Assembly: GCF_014645535.1 (NCBI RefSeq)
Contig: NZ_BMLX01000002.1
Location: forward strand, 434,001-498,000
DNA from: Silvimonas iriomotensis
Lineage (GTDB): Bacteria; Pseudomonadota; Gammaproteobacteria; Burkholderiales; Chitinibacteraceae
DNA: 64,000 nucleotides
Direction: 5' to 3'
Positions 1-11,336 of the stretch are shown here, piece after piece; the first letter of the stretch is position 1, and each line of letters begins with the position of its first letter. The position numbers were made by a program, and so were the translations under genes. Below the pieces are notes generated by a model. It was not told where the DNA came from. It did not search any database and was given only the letters and a program-made list of their open reading frames with translations.

Positions 1-2
1 CC

Positions 3-443
3 TGGGCATGCCACACTGGCCGGCCCCTGGCCATTTTGCGCGCCCCGGGCATTTATGCGGCGGGCCGTCTGCCCACCGCCCGCATCGAACGCGGCGACCC
101 GGTCATCCGGCCTGAAGAAGACAGCTGGTCCAACCATATCCACGCTGATGACCTGGCTCACGCCATCTGCCTGGCGTTGTTCCGGGGCCGGCCGCTACGG
201 ACTTACAACGTGGTGGATGACGCCCCCTCACGCATGGGTGACTGGTTTGATGAAGTCGCAGACGCCAGCAAACTGCCCCGCCCCGCCCGCATCACGCGTG
301 AACAGGCGCAGGTGCAACTTTCTCCGGCGATATTGTCTTATCTGGACGAATCCCGGCGCTTGCGTAATGAACGTCTCAAGCAAGAACTGCGGGTGCGTCT
401 GCGCTGGCCAACTACGGCCAGTTTTTTTGCTTCTCTTTTTTGA
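3..443 (+). CDS. NAD(P)-dependent epimerase/SDR family protein, 3' part only
   Basis: The frame is open from the left edge of the window, so only the C-terminal ~146 residues are present. The visible part begins ILRAPGIYAAGR and continues with SWSNHIHADDLAHAI. These are the substrate-side strand and the helix typical of extended short-chain dehydrogenases of the NAD-dependent epimerase/dehydratase type, such as YeeZ-like proteins. The nucleotide-binding glycine motif and the catalytic Tyr-Lys lie outside the window. A cytosolic NAD(P)-dependent oxidoreductase is likely but the substrate cannot be told. It ends in TGA and no terminator hairpin follows before adhP. The fold family is fairly sure; the role is not. 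Confidence 0.7.
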   Translation, partial: WACHTGRPLAILRAPGIYAAGRLPTARIERGDPVIRPEEDSWSNHIHADDLAHAICLALFRGRPLRTYNVVDDAPSRMGDWFDEVADASKLPRPARITREQAQVQLSPAILSYLDESRRLRNERLKQELRVRLRWPTTASFFASLF

Positions 444-591
444 TTCATATTTACGAAACCCCCAAGCAACCTGGAAAAAATTGCTTCAGGTCAACGAAAC
501 CTCTCGAAGCGCGCCTTAACCTGCTCACATACAGCCAGCGCCCAACCGGCGCCAGCCATGTTCCTTCCAACATCCAGGCAAGGAGTCACAA

Positions 592-1614
592 ATGTCTGTG
601 TCCGCACGTGCAGCAGTGGTTCGTGAATTCCAGAAACCACTCCAGATTACCCAGGTAGAAATCCCCTCCCCCGGCCCCGGCCAGGTCTTGATCCGTGTGA
701 TCGCCTGCGGGGTTTGCCATACCGACTTGCATGCCGCCCATGGCGACTGGCCAGTCAAACCCACTCCGCCATTTATCCCCGGTCATGAAGGCGTGGGCGA
801 GGTGGTCGAGGTCGGCCCGGGCGTCACCCGTATCAAGAAAGGCGATATTGTCGGTTCGCCGTGGCTGCATGAAGCATGCGGCTGCTGCAGCTATTGCGTC
901 ACCGGTTGGGAAACCCTGTGCGAGACACAGACCAACACGGGTTACTCGGTCAACGGCGGCTTTGCCGAATACATGCTGGCGCCGGCCGATTATGTGGCTG
1001 AAATCCCCGAAGGGCTGGACCCGTACGACGTCGCGCCGATCCTGTGCGCGGGCGTCACCACCTACAAGGGCCTGAAAGAAACCGACGCCAAACCGGGCGA
1101 CTGGGTGGCGATCTCCGGCATTGGCGGTCTGGGCCACGTGGCAGTGCAATACGCCAAAGCCATGGGCTACAAGGTAGTGGCCATTGACCATGGCGCTGAA
1201 AAACTGGCGCTGGCCAAAGAACTGGGCGCCGATCTGGCTTATGACTACGCCGACAAGGACATGGTCGCCAAAGTGCAGAAAGATACCGGCGGCGTGCATG
1301 GCGCGCTGGTGACGGCGGTTTCGCCTGCGGCGTTCAAGCAAGGGATTGATCTCTTGCGCCGTGGCGGCACCATCTCTCTGGTGGGTTTGCCACCTGGCAC
1401 CTTTGAAACACCGATCTTTGACGTGGTCCTCAAGCGCATTACCGTGCGCGGGTCCATTGTCGGCACCCGTGAAGACTTGCGGGAAGCGCTGCAATTTGCG
1501 GCCGATGGCAAGATCAAGGTGCATTACAGCAAGGCAAAGCTGGACGACATCAACGCCATCTTCGACAAGATGCTGGCCGGTGAACTGCTCGGCCGCGTGG
1601 TTCTGGCAATCTAG
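592..1614 (+). CDS. adhP: zinc-dependent alcohol dehydrogenase AdhP
   Basis: This 340-residue cytosolic medium-chain dehydrogenase oxidises primary alcohols to aldehydes with NAD+, or runs in reverse in fermentation. Catalytic zinc ligands are visible in [15 protein letters not shown] (about residues 37-51) and [12 protein letters not shown]. The structural-zinc cysteine cluster is CGCCSYC followed by LC (about 97-111). The Rossmann motif [14 protein letters not shown] lies near residue 176. The length matches the AdhP/AdhA family. The ATG at 592 has an AAGGAG ribosome site seven bases upstream. It stands alone, with a strong intrinsic terminator just after it. No regulator is adjacent. Confidence 0.93.
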   Translation: MSVSARAAVVREFQKPLQITQVEIPSPGPGQVLIRVIACGVCHTDLHAAHGDWPVKPTPPFIPGHEGVGEVVEVGPGVTRIKKGDIVGSPWLHEACGCCSYCVTGWETLCETQTNTGYSVNGGFAEYMLAPADYVAEIPEGLDPYDVAPILCAGVTTYKGLKETDAKPGDWVAISGIGGLGHVAVQYAKAMGYKVVAIDHGAEKLALAKELGADLAYDYADKDMVAKVQKDTGGVHGALVTAVSPAAFKQGIDLLRRGGTISLVGLPPGTFETPIFDVVLKRITVRGSIVGTREDLREALQFAADGKIKVHYSKAKLDDINAIFDKMLAGELLGRVVLAI

Positions 1615-1641
1615 CCATCACGCCGGACTGGGTATCCAGCC

Positions 1642-1675
1642 AATAAAAAAGCCCCGGCAACGGGGCTTTTTTATT
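1642..1675. terminator. bidirectional intrinsic terminator between adhP and ycgR
   Basis: GCCCCG-GCAA-CGGGGC stem-loop flanked by an A-run on the left and a T-run on the right, so it can stop transcription on both strands. It lies between the convergent genes adhP (+) and ycgR (-). Confidence 0.9.
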
Positions 1676-1690
1676 GGGGCGCGGCCAGGC

Positions 1691-2461
1691 TTAACGGCCA
1701 ACCAGCGCCTTGCGTTCGCGTTCCAGCTGCGCCAGCAGCTTTTGCAGCGTGGCTTCGGCCTGACGGTTCAGGTTCAGAAAGCGGCAACCAATGTGGTGGA
1801 CTTCCTGCCCGGTGCGGTTGGTCATGACACGACGCGAGCGTACTTCCAGCGCGACCGGCATGGCCCCCCACTGACCCAGCTCCAGTTCGGCCTTGGCCAG
1901 TTGTTCGCCCGCCTGCAATTGCGCAGCCTGCGGCGGCGTGGCCCACAGGCCCACACCACCCAGCGAAATATCATGGATTTCCAGCATGGCGCGCTGGCGA
2001 TCAGCCAGCACGGTGTTGCACAACCAGGGGCGTACCAGCGGCGTTTCGATGCGGAAGAACTCGCGGCGCTGCAGTTTGATCAAATCTTGCGGGAACGGCA
2101 CGGCAAAGGCCGGCGAGCCTTCGTACTTGATCAGCTTGGGGCGGCCGATCACAAACTGGATTTTCACGCCATCAGGCAGCGCCACGACGATATTACGGTC
2201 AGATGCAGCCAGCGCTTCATTGGTCGGCTCATGGCCACCGACATCCAGCACGATTTCGCGCTTGGGCACATCCACCGAAAGAATACGGGACAACATCAGT
2301 TTCTGGCCGTGCGAAAAGTACACGGTCACAAAGTCACCGCGCTGCACCAACTGGCGCATGACAGCGCCAATTTCCAGCGGGTTACTCAACAGAAACGGAG
2401 AGACGTCTTCGCCATCTGCGATGGGCGTCTGCCGTTCCTGGTGGTTCTCAGGCTCGCTCAT
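1691..2461 (-). CDS. ycgR: flagellar brake protein YcgR (PilZ domain, c-di-GMP receptor)
   Basis: This 256-residue cytosolic protein has the two-domain layout of YcgR. An N-terminal YcgR domain (about residues 20-120) precedes a C-terminal PilZ domain (about 130-245). The c-di-GMP-binding signatures are visible: QRREFFR (RxxxR) around residue 131 and HDISLGGVGL (DxSxxG) around residue 163. In enterobacteria YcgR binds the flagellar motor when c-di-GMP is high and slows swimming. A flagellar apparatus in this organism is supported by fliA and a motA-type gene elsewhere in the window. The gene sits six bases downstream of the SCO gene on the same strand, although the two functions are unrelated. 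The start ATG at 2461 is the first in frame. Confidence 0.88.
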   Translation of the reverse strand: MSEPENHQERQTPIADGEDVSPFLLSNPLEIGAVMRQLVQRGDFVTVYFSHGQKLMLSRILSVDVPKREIVLDVGGHEPTNEALAASDRNIVVALPDGVKIQFVIGRPKLIKYEGSPAFAVPFPQDLIKLQRREFFRIETPLVRPWLCNTVLADRQRAMLEIHDISLGGVGLWATPPQAAQLQAGEQLAKAELELGQWGAMPVALEVRSRRVMTNRTGQEVHHIGCRFLNLNRQAEATLQKLLAQLERERKALVGR

Positions 2462-2467
2462 GCAAGC

Positions 2468-3055
2468 TTATTCCTCAATCAGGGTAGTGATGTCTTTCGT
2501 CAGCACAGCTGGCGATGCACCATAATTTTCCAGCACCCGCAGGCGCCCTTTTTTATCCAGCAGAAAGCTGCCCGCGCTATGGTCCAGCGTGTAGTTGGCT
2601 CCCGCGCCCTGCTTCTGGTAAATCACTTTGTACTGACTGGCCACCGCAGCCACCTGCTGCGACGTCCCCGTCAGGCCAATAAATGTCGGGTTAAACGCGG
2701 GCACGTATTGTGCCAGCAAATCCGGCGTGTCGCGCTCTGGATCAAGCGAAACAAACAGAACCTGGACGTCTGCCGCCTTGTTACCCAGATTTTTCATGAC
2801 AGCTGCGTATTCTGCCATGGTCAAAGGGCAAACATCCGGACAATGTGTGTAGCCAAAGAACAACGCCACGACCTTGCCCTGGAAGTCTGCCAGGCGTCGC
2901 GCCTTGCCATGGTGATCGACCAGCGTGAAATCGCCGCCAAAGTTGGCCCCCGTTATATCGGTGCCTTCAAATGCCACTTTAGAACATCCAGCGCACAGCA
3001 CGGCCAGCAAAACCAGGCACAGCCAACGTTGCAGCCCTTTCACAAACAGGTTCAT
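2468..3055 (-). CDS. SCO1/SenC family copper-binding lipoprotein
   Basis: This 195-residue thioredoxin-fold protein is likely used in copper insertion into cytochrome c oxidase or in periplasmic thiol redox chemistry. The N-terminus is a lipoprotein signal (hydrophobic run then LCAGC lipobox, Cys about residue 24), so it should be membrane-anchored facing the periplasm. The copper-ligand motif is FFGYTHCPDVCPLTMAEY (CxxxC near residues 92-96), and the distal His is in YTLDHSAGSFLLD. These are the invariant SCO ligands. No oxidase genes are adjacent here. It is probably co-transcribed with ycgR (gap of six bases). Confidence 0.9.
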   Translation of the reverse strand: MNLFVKGLQRWLCLVLLAVLCAGCSKVAFEGTDITGANFGGDFTLVDHHGKARRLADFQGKVVALFFGYTHCPDVCPLTMAEYAAVMKNLGNKAADVQVLFVSLDPERDTPDLLAQYVPAFNPTFIGLTGTSQQVAAVASQYKVIYQKQGAGANYTLDHSAGSFLLDKKGRLRVLENYGASPAVLTKDITTLIEE

Positions 3056-3115
3056 GGATCGGTCCGGTCAGTTTCGTTCGCCAGTGTGCGCCAGCCGCAA
3101 CCCTGACACAAGTAT

Positions 3116-3808
3116 TCAGACTAGAAAAGCAACAGCTTCGGCTGGCAAGCTGCCTTTTTCTGCTTGAGGGTGATGCGCGATCTGCCCGATCAAGGGGGCA
3201 GCAAGGGTGTTTTGCAGCGTCGCCAGGTTCTCTTCATAGCGCGCCATGGCCGGGTCAACCCGGTTGGCCACCCAGCCGGCCAGCACCAGGCCGCGGGCCC
3301 GGATTGCCTGTGCTGTCAGCAGGGCATGGTTGATGCAGCCAAGGCGCATCCCCACCACCAGAATGACCGGAAAGCCCAGCGTAGCAGCCAGATCAGCCAT
3401 AAAGGCCTCGTCGTTCAGCGGGGCAAACCAACCGCCCGCGCCTTCCACCAGCACGACATCTGCCTGTTGCTGCAATTGCCGGCAACGCGCTTCCAGCAGC
3501 GCCAGCGAGACCTCTACGCCGACCTCGCGCGCAGCCAGATGCGGCGCGATCGGTGGCATGAAGCGGTATGGGTTTACCAGTTGCGGATCAGCCTTCAGCG
3601 ACGAGGCTTCAGCATGCCCTGCCACGTCAGCATTCCATACATATTGCTGGCCATCCGCACCGGTTTTCAATTCACAACCTGACGCGACCGGCTTCATACC
3701 GACGCTGGCCAGCCCGCGTGCCGCAAACGCACGCAGCAACTGGCACGTGGCGACGGTTTTACCGACTTCGGTATCCGTGCCAGTCACAAAAAAACCTGTT
3801 CCCTGCAT
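3116..3808 (-). CDS. bioD: dethiobiotin synthetase BioD
   Basis: ATP-dependent dethiobiotin synthetase (230 residues) closes the ureido ring in the penultimate step of biotin synthesis. The N-terminus carries the P-loop GTDTEVGKTVATCQLL (about residues 10-25). KPVASGCE and VEGAGGWFAPL are the substrate and magnesium segments of the family. Its start overlaps the bioC stop by one base, so translation is probably coupled. It is the last gene of the dedA-bioC-bioD run on the minus strand. No BirA-type operator was recognised. AccB, the biotin carrier this pathway would serve, is encoded 8 kb away. Confidence 0.95.
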   Translation of the reverse strand: MQGTGFFVTGTDTEVGKTVATCQLLRAFAARGLASVGMKPVASGCELKTGADGQQYVWNADVAGHAEASSLKADPQLVNPYRFMPPIAPHLAAREVGVEVSLALLEARCRQLQQQADVVLVEGAGGWFAPLNDEAFMADLAATLGFPVILVVGMRLGCINHALLTAQAIRARGLVLAGWVANRVDPAMARYEENLATLQNTLAAPLIGQIAHHPQAEKGSLPAEAVAFLV

Positions 3809-4695
3809 CAGCGCACCCGCGGGCGGAATTCGATCACCTGGCTGCCATCGGCCAGCTTTCTGGCTGGTGCCGTATCCGGCTTCCAGGCATGGCCGTAGAC
3901 CACCTCGTAGGTCGCCGGCAATTCGCCGTCACGGCGAAAGGCCTCATATGCCGCAGTCACGCGCTGCCAGGCCGATTTGCCCATCATGCCGTCGCGCCGG
4001 CCACGGGTGGCATTTTGCGCGCCAATGGCCTTGAGATCAGCCAGAATGGGTTTCAGTTCCGGATAGGTCAAGGTGATGTGCTCCATATCCATGACCGGCG
4101 TGGCAAAACCGCTGTTGACCAGCGCATCGCCCAGATCGTGCATGTCGATGAACTGGTTGACGTGGGTATGACCATCAATGCCCGCGAAGGCGGTCCGCAA
4201 CTCCCGCAGCGTGTCGGGGCCCAGCGTGGCAAACATCAGCAAGCCGCCGGGCTTGAGCACACGCAGCATCTCGGCAAAAGCGGTATCCGGCTCGTTACAC
4301 CACTGCAAGGCCAGGCTGGACCAGATCAGATCGACCGAATTGCTGGCCAGCGGCAAGGCTTCCAGATCGCCGCACACTTGCACCGGCTTGCGCCGGTCCA
4401 GCAAGGCGCGAATCCCGCCCGTGCGGCCATCCCGTGCAACCCGCAACATGGAGGGTGCCAGGTCCAGTTCAATCAGCCGGCTTTCCGGGTAACGCTTGCG
4501 CAATACCGGACAGGCAAAACCGGTGCCGCTGCCGGCATCGAGCACCCGCTCGGGCTTTATGCGGATGAAATCCAGCCGTTCTGCCATGCGTTGCACCACC
4601 TCGCGCTGCAAAACCGCTGCCGCGTCGTAGGTGCTGGCTGCCTTGTCAAACGCAGCCCGTACCGCTGCCTTGTCCGTGTAAAACGCTTCGCTCAT
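3808..4695 (-). CDS. bioC: malonyl-ACP O-methyltransferase BioC
   Basis: SAM-dependent methyltransferase of 295 residues that caps malonyl-ACP as its methyl ester, so that fatty-acid enzymes can build the pimeloyl moiety of biotin. Motif I of class I methyltransferases is visible as VLDAGSGTGFACPVL near residue 52. Later come the QVCGDLEALPLASNSVDLIWSSLALQ-type motifs and a WCNE/RVLKPGG segment. The length is somewhat above E. coli BioC (251), with an extra C-terminal part, as in many betaproteobacteria. It overlaps dedA by four bases (ATGA) and bioD by one base, giving a translationally coupled operon. The matching carboxylesterase bioH is not in the window. Confidence 0.92.
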   Translation of the reverse strand: MSEAFYTDKAAVRAAFDKAASTYDAAAVLQREVVQRMAERLDFIRIKPERVLDAGSGTGFACPVLRKRYPESRLIELDLAPSMLRVARDGRTGGIRALLDRRKPVQVCGDLEALPLASNSVDLIWSSLALQWCNEPDTAFAEMLRVLKPGGLLMFATLGPDTLRELRTAFAGIDGHTHVNQFIDMHDLGDALVNSGFATPVMDMEHITLTYPELKPILADLKAIGAQNATRGRRDGMMGKSAWQRVTAAYEAFRRDGELPATYEVVYGHAWKPDTAPARKLADGSQVIEFRPRVR

Positions 4696-5327
4696 GCCTT
4701 GCTCAGTCTCGCCTTCAATGCGCTGATCATGACCGGGGCAACGGAGAGGAACACGATGCCGATGACCATGACAGACAGGTTTTTCTTGATAAACGGGATA
4801 TTGCCAAAAAAGTAGCCCAACGCCACCAGACCGCCCACCCAGACCAGCGTACCCGCGACGCTGAACGCCAGGAAGCGCAGGTAGGGCATTTTGCCCACAC
4901 CGGCTACAAACGGCGCAAAGGTGCGAACGATCGGGACAAAGCGGGCCAGCGTCACGGTTTTGCCGCCATGCCGATCGTAAAACGCATGGGTACGCAAGAG
5001 GTAGTCACGCCGGAAGATTTTTGAATCCGGATTGTTGAACAACTTCTCCCCGACCGTACGGCCGATCAGATAGTTGGTGCTGTCGCCCAGGATGGCAGCG
5101 GCCATCAGCGTCAGCGCCAGCACGTAGGGGTCCATATTGCCCAGCGCCGCTACGGTGCCGCCCACAAACAGCAGCGAATCACCCGGCAGGAACGGAAAGG
5201 CGACAAGGCCGGTTTCGCAAAATATGACAGCGAACAGCAAGGCATAAATGCCAGTGCCATAGCTTTGCGCCAGTTGCTGCAGATACACATCCAGGTGCAG
5301 GAAAATCTGGATCGGATTGAAGTCCAT
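4692..5327 (-). CDS. DedA family membrane protein
   Basis: This 211-residue inner-membrane protein belongs to the DedA/SNARE-associated superfamily, several members of which recycle polyprenyl phosphate or flip phospholipids. The family signature is FCETGLVAFPFLPGDSLLF (about residues 35-53), with an E and the FLPGDS loop. ARFVPIVRTFAPFVAGVG (about residues 128-145) is the conserved R-containing re-entrant segment. Four or five hydrophobic helices are seen. It heads the dedA-bioC-bioD operon and overlaps bioC by four bases, but a link to biotin is not obvious. It is most like the E. coli YqjA/YghB/DedA group, and no finer assignment is made. Confidence 0.9.
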   Translation of the reverse strand: MDFNPIQIFLHLDVYLQQLAQSYGTGIYALLFAVIFCETGLVAFPFLPGDSLLFVGGTVAALGNMDPYVLALTLMAAAILGDSTNYLIGRTVGEKLFNNPDSKIFRRDYLLRTHAFYDRHGGKTVTLARFVPIVRTFAPFVAGVGKMPYLRFLAFSVAGTLVWVGGLVALGYFFGNIPFIKKNLSVMVIGIVFLSVAPVMISALKARLSKA

Positions 5328-5417
5328 GAGGCAAGGAACCCTTGTCTGGTTTGTGGGACGCGGCCTATCCGCACGGATGGTACGGAATAACCCGGGAGTT
5401 GTTCAATAATTTTGCGA

Positions 5418-5453
5418 TAAAAAATGACAATGCCGGCGCAGCACGCCGGCATT
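5418..5453 (-). terminator. intrinsic terminator of the secDF operon
   Basis: Perfect 10-bp inverted repeat (AATGCCGGCG, five-base loop, CGCCGGCATT). On the minus strand it is followed by GTCATTTTTTATC. It lies about 60 bases past the secF stop and closes the queA-tgt-yajC-secD-secF run. Confidence 0.8.
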
Positions 5454-5512
5454 GTGATAAGGCGGCATACCGGCACAAGCATGAATCGTACCGGTAAAAC
5501 CTTTATGAATAC

Positions 5513-6451
5513 TTAGACCACCGCTTCTTGCTTGACCTTCACCGGCTTGATCATGTTCTCACGCGTGACGCCAAACATCAGCAGCAGCGGCGAGGCCACC
5601 AGCACGGAAGAATAGATACCGAACAAAATGCCGATGGTCAGCGCAGTGGCAAAACCATGCAGTGCCGGGCCGCCGAAGATCAGCATGGACAGCACCATCA
5701 CTTCGGTCGAACCGTGGGTGATGATGGTCCGGCTCATGGTGGCGGTAATGGCGTTGTCGATGATCTGCGGCACATCGCGGCCACGCATGTTGGGCTTGCG
5801 GAAGTTTTCGCGAATCCGGTCAAACACCACCACGGATTCGTTGACCGAGTAACCCAGCACCGCCAGCACGGCGGCCAGCACGGTCAGCGTGAACTCCCAC
5901 TGGAAGAACGCGAAGAAGCCCAGAATGATGATCACGTCGTGCATGTTCGCGATGATGGCCGAGATCGCGAAGCGCCATTCAAAGCGGATGGACAGATACG
6001 CGATGATGCCCAGACACACCAGGGTAATGGCGGTCAGACCGTGCGACACCAGTTCATCGCCCACCGACGGGCCAATGAACTCGACCTTGCGGATCTGCAC
6101 GTCCGGGCGATCCAGCTTGAGCGTGTCCAGTACGTCGTTGGAGAGCTGCGCCGAGGTTTTGCCCTTGATATTGGGCAGACGCACCATGACGTCACGCGTG
6201 GTACCCAGCGCCTGCACCTGGGCGTCACCATACTTGAGCGCATCTACCTTGGTACGCACCTGGTTCAGGTCAACCGACTGGCTGTATTGCAGTTCCACCA
6301 CAGTACCGCCGGTGAACTCCACACCCAGATTCAGGCCTTTGTGAACCAGGAAGAACACGGCCAGCAGAAAGGTCACCAGCGAAATCGCGGTGGTGATCTT
6401 CCCGTAGCTCATGAACGGGATGTCGCGCTTTACATGAAAAAATTCAATCAT
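5513..6451 (-). CDS. secF: protein translocase subunit SecF
   Basis: This 312-residue RND-type inner-membrane protein partners with SecD and YajC to use the proton gradient for late steps of Sec export. After TM1 (about residues 16-36) comes the periplasmic P1 segment with GLNLGVEFTGGTVVELQYS. A cluster of five TM helices follows from about residue 138. The conserved D/R features appear as GYSVNESVVVFDRIREN near residue 205. The length is the usual ~310. It lies 19 bases after secD on the same strand and is the last gene before the terminator. Confidence 0.97.
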   Translation of the reverse strand: MIEFFHVKRDIPFMSYGKITTAISLVTFLLAVFFLVHKGLNLGVEFTGGTVVELQYSQSVDLNQVRTKVDALKYGDAQVQALGTTRDVMVRLPNIKGKTSAQLSNDVLDTLKLDRPDVQIRKVEFIGPSVGDELVSHGLTAITLVCLGIIAYLSIRFEWRFAISAIIANMHDVIIILGFFAFFQWEFTLTVLAAVLAVLGYSVNESVVVFDRIRENFRKPNMRGRDVPQIIDNAITATMSRTIITHGSTEVMVLSMLIFGGPALHGFATALTIGILFGIYSSVLVASPLLLMFGVTRENMIKPVKVKQEAVV

Positions 6452-6470
6452 TTTTTAAACTCCTTCGCCC

Positions 6471-8297
6471 TTACACAGCCAGCGAAGACAAGCGGCGACG
6501 ATAGCCGTAGATCAGGTTGATCAGGCCGCGCGAAACAAACACGGCACTGTACATGGAGGTCACGATGCCGATGCAGTGCACCCAGGCAAAGCCGCGCACG
6601 GCGCCCGAACCAAAGATCAGCAGGGCCAGACCGGCAATCAGCGTGGTCACGTTGGAATCCAGAATCGTGGCAAACGCGTGGGCGTAGCCATTCTGGATGG
6701 ACATGTGCGGGCTCATGCCGTTGCGCAGCTCTTCACGCACACGCTCGTTGATCAGCACGTTGGAGTCAATGGCCATACCCAGCGTCAGTGCAATCGCGGC
6801 GATACCCGGCAGCGTCAGCGTGACACCCAGCATGGACAACAGTGCCAGCAGGAACATAAGGTTGGCGATCAGGGCAATGGCCGAGGACACGCCGAACACG
6901 CGGTAGTAGATCATCATGAACACGGCGATGGCGAGGAAACCATACATGGTCGATTCAAAACCACGCTGGATGTTTTCCTTACCCAGGCTCGGGCCGACGG
7001 TACGTTCTTCCACGATGTTCATCGGTGCAGCCAGCGAACCGGCGCGCAGCAGCAGCGCGGTGTCACGGGCCTGTTCTTGCGTCATGGCACCGGAAATCTG
7101 CACGCGGCCACCACCGATCTCGGAACGGATCACCGGCGCGGTCACGACTTCGCCCTTGCCCTTCTCTACCAGGATCATGGCCATGCGCTTGTTGACGTTG
7201 TCATGGGTCAACTGGCGGAAGATGCTCGCGCCGGAGGAATCCAGCGTGATCGATACTGCCGGTTGCCCTTGCTCGTCAAACGCCGGTTGGGCGTCGTTGA
7301 TGTTGTCGCCAGTCAGCTCGACCTCTTTGCGCACCAGGATGGGCGCGGACTGGCCATTGCGGCCACGGTCGCTCATCAGCACGGTGTCATCCGGCACATT
7401 GCCGCCCAGCGCGGCCTGCAGGTGCGACTGGTCGTCATCCACAAGGCGCACTTCCAGGGTCGCGGTACGGCCCAGAATATCCTTGGCCTTGGCGGTATCC
7501 TGCACACCCGGCAGTTCCACCACAATGCGGCCTTCGCCTTGTTGCTGGATCACGGGCTCGGCCACGCCCAGTTCGTTCACGCGGTTATGCAGCGTGGTGA
7601 CGTTCTGCTTGACGGCGTCAGACTTGAGCTGCGCCAGCGAGGCCGGGGTAAAGGTCAGCGCCACGCTGTAATTGTTGGCGTCTTTGGTTGGCGTTACAGC
7701 CAGGTTGGGGAAGCCCTTGCGCAGCGCGTTGGCGGCGTCATCCACCGTTTGCGCATCACGCAGTTGCACCACCACGCTGTCACGCTGGCGATCAATCTTG
7801 CCGTAGCGGATCGACTTGTCGCGCAACTGGCGGCGTACTTCGCCAGCGGTCTTGTCGAGCGACTTGGAGACCGCAGCATCCATGTCCACTTCCAGCAAGA
7901 AGTGCACACCACCGCGCAAATCCAGACCCAGCGCCATCGGCTTGCCACCCAGACGCACCAGCCAGGCCGGGGTCTGCGGGACCAGATTCAGAGCAACGGA
8001 GTAGTCATCGCCCAGTGCGGCCTGAATCGCATCCTTGACCTTGAGCTGGGTGTCGGTGTCCTTGAAGCGCAGCTTGACCGAGTTTTCATCAGTCAGCACG
8101 GCGTCCGGCGCAAACCCGGCCTTGGTGGCGATATCGACTACTCGATCTTGCAGGGCGGCATCTACCTTCACGGTAGCGCGGGCGCTGGAAATCTGCACAG
8201 CCGGGTTTTCACCAAACAGGTTAGGCAAGGTGTAAAGCACCGCCACGACAACGGTGACGATGATCAGCAGGTACTTCCACAACGGATAACGGTTCAT
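6471..8297 (-). CDS. secD: protein translocase subunit SecD
   Basis: Large RND-type subunit of SecDF (608 residues from the chosen ATG). TM1 is at about residues 5-25. A long periplasmic region holds the GLDLRGGVHFLLEVDM motif near residue 120. The C-terminal TM bundle includes TLGMAIDSNVLINERVREEL, whose Asp-Asn pair takes part in proton relay. An in-frame TTG at 8318 would add seven residues, but the ATG at 8297 (MNRYPLWKYLL) gives the standard N-terminus and is preferred. Order yajC-secD-secF is conserved in proteobacteria. The gap to yajC is 58 bases. Confidence 0.97.
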   Translation of the reverse strand: MNRYPLWKYLLIIVTVVVAVLYTLPNLFGENPAVQISSARATVKVDAALQDRVVDIATKAGFAPDAVLTDENSVKLRFKDTDTQLKVKDAIQAALGDDYSVALNLVPQTPAWLVRLGGKPMALGLDLRGGVHFLLEVDMDAAVSKSLDKTAGEVRRQLRDKSIRYGKIDRQRDSVVVQLRDAQTVDDAANALRKGFPNLAVTPTKDANNYSVALTFTPASLAQLKSDAVKQNVTTLHNRVNELGVAEPVIQQQGEGRIVVELPGVQDTAKAKDILGRTATLEVRLVDDDQSHLQAALGGNVPDDTVLMSDRGRNGQSAPILVRKEVELTGDNINDAQPAFDEQGQPAVSITLDSSGASIFRQLTHDNVNKRMAMILVEKGKGEVVTAPVIRSEIGGGRVQISGAMTQEQARDTALLLRAGSLAAPMNIVEERTVGPSLGKENIQRGFESTMYGFLAIAVFMMIYYRVFGVSSAIALIANLMFLLALLSMLGVTLTLPGIAAIALTLGMAIDSNVLINERVREELRNGMSPHMSIQNGYAHAFATILDSNVTTLIAGLALLIFGSGAVRGFAWVHCIGIVTSMYSAVFVSRGLINLIYGYRRRLSSLAV

Positions 8298-8355
8298 GTT
8301 CAGAGCCGGTAATGACAAGCGGCAGCCAGTGTGCTGCCGCTTCTCGGGTTACGTT

Positions 8356-8697
8356 TTACTTGTTGTTTTTGATGGTGCCTTTTTCCAGGCGCTGCGCTAC
8401 GGCAGAACGCTGGATTTGCACTTCAACACCGTCGGCCACTTCAATGGTCAGGTAGTTGTCGGTGGTCTTGGTGACACGGCCCAGCATACCGCCGGTCGTC
8501 ACGATCTCGTCACCCTTGGTGACGGCTTGCAGCATGGCTTGCTGTTCCTTGGCGCGCTTTTGCTGCGGACGGATCAGCAGGAAATAGAACAGCACAAAGA
8601 TAACGACCATCGGCGCAAATTGGAGCAGGCCGGCGGCCGGGCTCGCTGCGGCGGCGCCAGCATCGGCGGCATAAGCAGAAGGAATCAGTTGCAGCAT
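8356..8697 (-). CDS. yajC: preprotein translocase accessory subunit YajC
   Basis: Small single-pass inner-membrane protein (113 residues) that associates with SecDF. The hydrophobic helix (about residues 27-47, FAPMVVIFVLFYFLLIRPQQKR) ends in the signature IRPQQKR. The cytoplasmic domain with LQAVTKGDEIVTTGGMLGRV follows. The alanine-rich N-terminus before the TM is typical of betaproteobacterial YajC. It sits between tgt (145 bases upstream) and secD. Confidence 0.95.
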   Translation of the reverse strand: MLQLIPSAYAADAGAAAASPAAGLLQFAPMVVIFVLFYFLLIRPQQKRAKEQQAMLQAVTKGDEIVTTGGMLGRVTKTTDNYLTIEVADGVEVQIQRSAVAQRLEKGTIKNNK

Positions 8698-8794
8698 GAC
8701 GGTTGATTTTCCGTTTTAGTGTTAAACGTGATAAAGCCGCCCATTTTAGCCCGCGCGTTTGATGAAATCCACAACGGGCCGCCGGGGCGGGAAT

Positions 8795-8822
8795 GCTGCC
8801 GGATTGATTGTATCCGGCAGCG
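8795..8822. other. perfect inverted repeat between tgt and yajC
   Basis: Ten-base perfect arms (GCTGCCGGAT / ATCCGGCAGC) around a short loop just past the tgt stop. No T-run follows on the minus strand, so it is not a classical terminator. It may be a processing or mRNA-stability hairpin that separates tgt from yajC-secDF. The function is unknown. Confidence 0.55.
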
Positions 8823-8841
8823 ACTTCGGACAAGACTGCGT

Positions 8842-11129
<2,288 letters not shown>

Positions 11130-11336
11130 GAAAAACGCTCATTCATCGCTGTAATAAAGTTACGGGATTATATCAGCATCAACCCCGTGCAAGCCGCGCC
11201 GTGCTTCAGTGAAACGCTCTTTCAAACGACTGTTTTACCGCAAAAATGCAGCGAATTTCGTCGAATTTACTAGACAACACCCATGTAGCTCGGCAAACTC
11301 CCGCCGATGACAGGGAACACTCGATCCGGGGCGACC

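Noticed and set aside
586-1524. Long minus-strand open frame opposite adhP
   Set aside because: It is the antisense shadow of a high-GC gene whose plus-strand product shows all alcohol dehydrogenase motifs. No ribosome site and no family likeness.
6576-8312. 578-codon plus-strand frame opposite secD
   Set aside because: His/Arg/Gln-rich antisense translation, typical of shadow frames in GC-rich genes. secD on the minus strand is certain.
11283-11288. ATG TAG start-stop upstream of aroQ as a minimal regulatory ORF
   Set aside because: No ribosome site before it and no hairpin arrangement around it. Such hexamers occur by chance.
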